DNA of 64,000 nucleotides. Source: Boletus sp. NGJ (Eukaryota; Basidiomycota; Agaricomycetes; Boletales; Boletaceae). Every line of letters begins with the position of its first letter. Position 1 is the stretch's first letter. Shown in pieces: positions 60,084 to 64,000 of this stretch. Location of the stretch: contig JAGTXK010000239.1 of assembly GCA_019096195.1 (NCBI GenBank), positions 868,001 to 932,000 on the forward strand, in the 5' to 3' direction. The notes under the pieces were generated by a model that worked only from the letters and a program-made list of their open reading frames with translations, had not been told where the DNA came from and ran no database searches. The translations under genes were made by a program, and so were the position numbers.

Positions 60084-61573
60084 ATGGAGGGCAGCATCCT
60101 CACTCGCTTCCAGTTGGACATGGGGCTGGCCAGCGACTCCGACAGTGATACTGGTCCTGGACAGAGTTGGGCGGCAAGTTCCAATGAGAGGCCTGTGCAA
60201 GAAAGGCACTCAGAGGGAACACACAGCAGTGATAGTGACCCCAAGGATGATTTTCCATTTACACCCGCTCAATGTCGTGCATGTTCACTGTCAGACGAGG
60301 ACCGGGTACCCGAACGTGAGCTGAAACGACACAAAGAATTCGCACAGAAGACATGTACAGAGCTGGGCCTCGCTCCTGATGCACTCTCTGGATTTTCACA
60401 GGTCCGTCAGCATTTTTAATTTTGTTTCGCCAGGTTGCATGCTAATGTGGAACAGTTGCAACATGCCGACATGTTCATTGAACTTCGAGCATCCATTATG
60501 GCTCTGAAACAAGAAAGTCAAAAGAATGAGACACGGAAATATATCGCATCCGAAGAATTCAAGGACATCCTGAAGGAACGACTTCGATGCTGCCTGCTAT
60601 CACCAAACTTGACTGGGTATGTCATCGGAACAGCCCCTAACATATTGGTGAATCCTGCTGCACATAAACCTAAATAGTATATTAACGACACTAGGAATAT
60701 GCAAAGAAGAATATAGCAACATTCAAGATTCCAGAGAAAGCCATTCAAGACCCTGAGATGCTCGACAGCATTGCGACAATGGTCAAGGATTTATTGACAT
60801 CGCAGCGTTCCAACATCAAGCAAAAGGTTCATTGTCACTGTTCTCATGAATCCTTACTAATAGATGTCATGCAAAGCTTGCTAACAGCATGAAGTCGCAA
60901 AGCCACATATCCCTCCTTGGAAGGACATTGGCTCCGGGAACACACTTCGAGATCACTCTCAGTCACTGGGCGGGGTATGCCTTTTTGGTGCGTATCCATG
61001 TACATCAGCCTGACAAGTACTTATTTCTACCTTTCTCTATCGCTCCTCCTTTCCTGTTGAAACGACAACAGCGTTCTTCCATGACCACGTTCAGTCAGTT
61101 GGTGGATGAAGGCAAGCTAGCCACGGTAACACACAATCAATCTTCACAGAGTACAAACACCGCTAGTGATGATGCGAATGGACCTGGAATGGAAGCAGCG
61201 GTGACTGGTGGGGCTGGAGCGGCCAATGGGGTTGCCATCCAGACCAGCATTGAGAACTTGAAGATATGGACATACAACGAATTCTGGGAGTTTGTGGATA
61301 CTCTTCTCAGTCAAAGTCGAGCAGCAGCAGTGGCACGGGAGGCTACAGTCCAGGGCCGACAGAAAATCCTAGAGACGTACGTCGTGGTTTTGATCCATCC
61401 GCATCATCACCCCTGCTCACTATCCAATGTACAGGATGTTCATGAAGTGTCTCCAGGCTGATATGAAGGCATTTCCCCCCAATCCTTGCCAATCCTCTAA
61501 CCTGCCTTCAGAGAAGGTCACTCTTCCGTGGCTGCACGACATTAACACCAACCTTATGTGGATCAATCCCTAA
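60084..61573 (+). CDS. Hypothetical partner protein, open six-exon gene
   Basis: Not recognised as a known enzyme. Exons 60084-60401, 60456-60647, 60695-60826, 60877-60987, 61072-61376, 61435-61573; total 1197 bases, 398 residues. Introns are 47-84 bases; the first has a ctaat branch-site-like motif. The N-terminus is acidic and Ser-rich (DSDSDTGPGQ, SDSDPKDDFPFTPAQ), then a charged helical part (LKRHKEFAQKTCTELGL, ALKQESQKNETRKYIASEEF, ILKERLRCCLLSPNL), KNIATFKIPEKAIQDPEMLD, a Gly/Ala/Asn low-complexity linker, then IWTYNEFWEFVDTLLSQSRA and a C-terminus ending WLHDINTNLMWINP. No signal peptide or membrane span, so probably intracellular. Same strand as the transposase-like gene and 316 bases after it. 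The start at 60084 is chosen as the first ATG in frame; an upstream in-frame extension is possible. Confidence 0.7.
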
Positions 61574-62422
61574 TCCCGGGCCCTTACTTTCGTTACTCTG
61601 ACGGACCACCTGTCACTTCGTCATACTAATCCATCATAGCTGTGGATATCTCTATTCCTCCCCATCATTTCATAGTAATTATCTCTGCTCAGCTGATGCA
61701 TGACCACTGTACCTAGCTACCACATAATGACAATGCATTCATTTTACTAATGTGCGAGCACTGACGAGCACACCTCACCACAACAATGCCCAAGCATCTG
61801 GTCGACATGATGAGTATGTTGCACCTGACATCTGTATGGGGTGAATCCTGGCACCCCATGTACATTGACTGCTTGGTTTTTTTACCATTGTTTCCAACAC
61901 TTACCATACATAGACTACACTATGGTTGGTGTATTCAGCCTGACCCTCGACTGACCTCAGATAGAACGACAACGAAACGAGTGACGTGAGGTTATCTAAT
62001 TATGTAGGCCCACCGTGGGGAAACCTAATTAAAAACCTCTGGACGAACCAGAAGTGACGACGGCAACCGGATGTTGAAAGTTAATGCTCAGCAGACACCA
62101 CCAAACGCCGGCGGTTGCGGTGCGGGAAAATGCTTAAAGGAGGGCCGTAAACTAACATAATACTTATATACACCTCATGGACAGTAGGGTATTCGCCGGA
62201 AATCCGCCGAGGAACCTGCCCTGATCCCATTAGGAACCTAATCCTCGCTTAGCCTCAGTGGAACCTTTACAACAACTGGCCGTGTAACTACTGCCTCCCA
62301 ACTTGCTTACATTGCAGTGGTAGTACATGCATCCATAGGAAATTCTATAACATTATTGGTATGGATGATCACACCTTGCTGTTTTTCCCCACAAAAGTGA
62401 CCACCGGTGTGTCGTAACCTGT
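61574..62422. other. Intergenic region between convergent genes, no gene seen
   Basis: Contains actgacctcaga at 61950-61961 (inverted match to 53699-53710) and a moderately GC-rich stretch at 62040-62150. No exon or RNA gene recognised. Confidence 0.4.
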
Positions 62423-63237
62423 TTAGAGGTACTCGACGAGGATGGTATCCGCAGCAGTATTGACAAATGTGAGAAATGTCTCATTCTGCACAATGGCGGA
62501 GATGTCACCAGTAGTCGGCCCGTAGTAGGTGAAATTGGGGCCACAGGCAATAGCGTCGGTGAAGCGTGCGGTGCTAAAGTTTCCAAGGGTAGTGGGGGTA
62601 CCATCCTTCAAAACGGCTTCAACGAGCCACTCAGCATTCCGCCCGCAAAGAGGATAAGACTCGGAAGTGGTGGGTGTCACCGAAGAAATATTGCCAGTGC
62701 TCAAATTGACCACGATCACCAAACCAGTAGTCGCAGAGGTTGAAACGACGTAAGCATCGATAACATCACCAGGACTGACACTGATGTAAGGGAAGTCCTC
62801 TTTGTACTCAGGCCACCACCCGTACCAAGCTGTTCAATCCACGAATAATTAAAACCGATTCGGACTGAAAGTTCGCTGTCTCTCACCCTTGGACAAGGGC
62901 ACTCCATCCGTGATCGAGACCTCGACTCCAGTCTGAAGGGCGGAATAGCACTCGAGACCGTCTAAACCAATCGTCATAGAGAAACCACCGCGCTCGTCCA
63001 AAAGGGTGGGGACGGCGAAGGTAGCCATGACAGCGTTGAAAGTTCCCTGTCAGTAACAAAATGAGATCAAACATGATTGTGAACCATGAGCATGATACAA
63101 ACGTTAACCTCCGAGTCCATGACAACACCAGCCCAGTTGGAGCTATGCTTATACGTGCGAGCCTTCGCCCTCAGCTGAGAGGGAGGAACAGCCAGAGCTA
63201 TAGAGACGAGAAAAAGAAGGGCGGACTTGGGGACCAT
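62423..63237 (-). CDS. Secreted glutamic endopeptidase, peptidase family G1 (eqolisin-like)
   Basis: Acid peptidase of the scytalidoglutamic peptidase/aspergillopepsin II family. Minus-strand exons 63237-63109, 63046-62887, 62829-62423 (introns of 62 and 57 bases) give 231 residues. It starts with a signal peptide (MVPKSALLFLVSIALAV), then SSNWAGVVMD, the usual N-terminal strand of the mature fold, TIGLDGLECYSALQTGVEV with the catalytic Gln (Gln53 of the type enzyme, in LQTG), AWYGWWPEYKEDFP, and NAEWLVEAV with the catalytic Glu (Glu136 of the type enzyme). Cys residues near both catalytic segments are present. The propeptide appears very short compared with typical members (about 50 residues), so processing may differ. 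Likely extracellular protein digestion at low pH. No break seen. Confidence 0.93.
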
Positions 63238-64000
63238 GGTATGAATGATGCTGCTGTGAATCAATAATTGAGAACCTGAGATACAGAGAGAGCATCCTGC
63301 AACCTTTATACACTCGTAACACGTCCTGAATCCTGTTGCTTCGCATGAAACGACATCCCTGTTTCGAAAAATATGATCTTCCAGGAAGATGACTAGAAGC
63401 CCTGGCAACGTCTCACTGGCGCATGCAGTCTCAGATAAACGCCCTATGCCCGACGTGTCAACCCAATACTTTAACGCGTTACACCTGTGGTTTAAATTCC
63501 GCAGTCTGGGCCAAGACGCTGTCAAGACTCAGGCTGCAACCGCTTCTTTGCTTACTTTTGTGCTTGTACCGGGAGACGACGTTTGGAAGAAGCCACTCGC
63601 CGTCCGTATCGTTCCCTTGCAGTGACGATGACGATGGCGCGTGTTCAGGTAATGGTCAAGGCGGTCAAGGCGGGGCGACGGCTGGCATTGGGATCGTGAT
63701 TGGTAGGAACCCATGACGATGCATTGGGCCATCCCCGTCGACGACGACATTGATCCTTCCTCTGTCCACACCTCTCAGCGCTCGTGCAGAGCTCCTTGCT
63801 GCAATTCATGGTACCCGCAAGTTAGCCGAATTCGGCATAATTCTCTCCAATTATTGACATTTGTATCTCGCAGACCGCTATCTGATTAGCGACCCTCGTC
63901 GATAAGTTTAATTCCACCTAGCCTCCAGATAATTATTTTACCAAGACAGATGATATTATACTCGGGTCATTGTAAATGCGCCAAGGTGAAGCAGACTGTC
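63238..64000. other. Right edge of window, no gene identified
   Basis: Contains the presumed upstream region of the minus-strand peptidase. Open frames at about 63389-63716 (+) and 63529-63771 (-) overlap one another, have biased composition and no known motif; one could be an exon of a gene beyond the window but this is unsupported. Confidence 0.4.

Noticed and set aside
63389-63771. Overlapping open frames on both strands near the right edge
   Set aside because: No motif, splice context or family resemblance; cannot be supported as a gene from this window.

Overview
The window is fungal nuclear DNA. It most likely comes from a mushroom-forming basidiomycete (Agaricomycetes): genes have many short introns of about 45-75 bases with GT/AG ends, and the repeats (KDZ, Plavaka, CMC-like and chromovirus-type gypsy elements) are typical of that class. 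Species cannot be told from the sequence.

Layout. (1) 1-8.9 kb is an ordinary genic left arm: the 3' part of a molybdenum-cofactor-sulfurase-like PLP enzyme (+), a zinc-finger-like regulator (+), a decayed type-B carboxylesterase (+) and an intact zinc-binding-type dehydrogenase/enoyl reductase (-). (2) 9.9-53.3 kb is a repeat island made of insertions within insertions. A hAT element (9923-21872, exact 8-bp duplication) is split by a gypsy element (gypsy-1, 11131-19465, 5-bp duplication). A Plavaka transposase copy (about 24.7-41.0 kb) is split by a second gypsy element (gypsy-3, 25225-38655), which is itself split by a young gypsy element (gypsy-2, 28167-35441), and also by a solo LTR. A KDZ transposase copy (about 41.7-48.6 kb) is split by two solo LTRs of one family and one of the gypsy-1 family; a further gypsy-1-family solo LTR sits inside one of the former. 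Then come a copia fragment, a small inverted-repeat element family carrying GGATTA and CATAG arrays, and a decayed fragment of the RNA polymerase II largest subunit gene split by one of those small elements. (3) 54.1-63.3 kb is genic again: an unknown three-exon gene (-), an open ten-exon CMC/Plavaka-like transposase gene of 1385 codons (+), an open six-exon partner gene of 398 codons (+), and a secreted glutamic peptidase of family G1 (-).

Working together. The left-arm and far-right genes look like unrelated host genes. The pair at 55.1-61.6 kb is the best candidate for a functional, little-described unit: a transposase-like protein and an unknown partner, both open through all exons, beside a 40-kb field of decayed elements. 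The old elements look poor in CpG while the youngest gypsy insertion is rich in it, which fits cytosine-methylation decay. The nesting order and the LTR differences counted by eye agree on relative age.

Limits: splice sites were set by eye from frame continuity and GT/AG ends; families were named from remembered motifs, with no database search.
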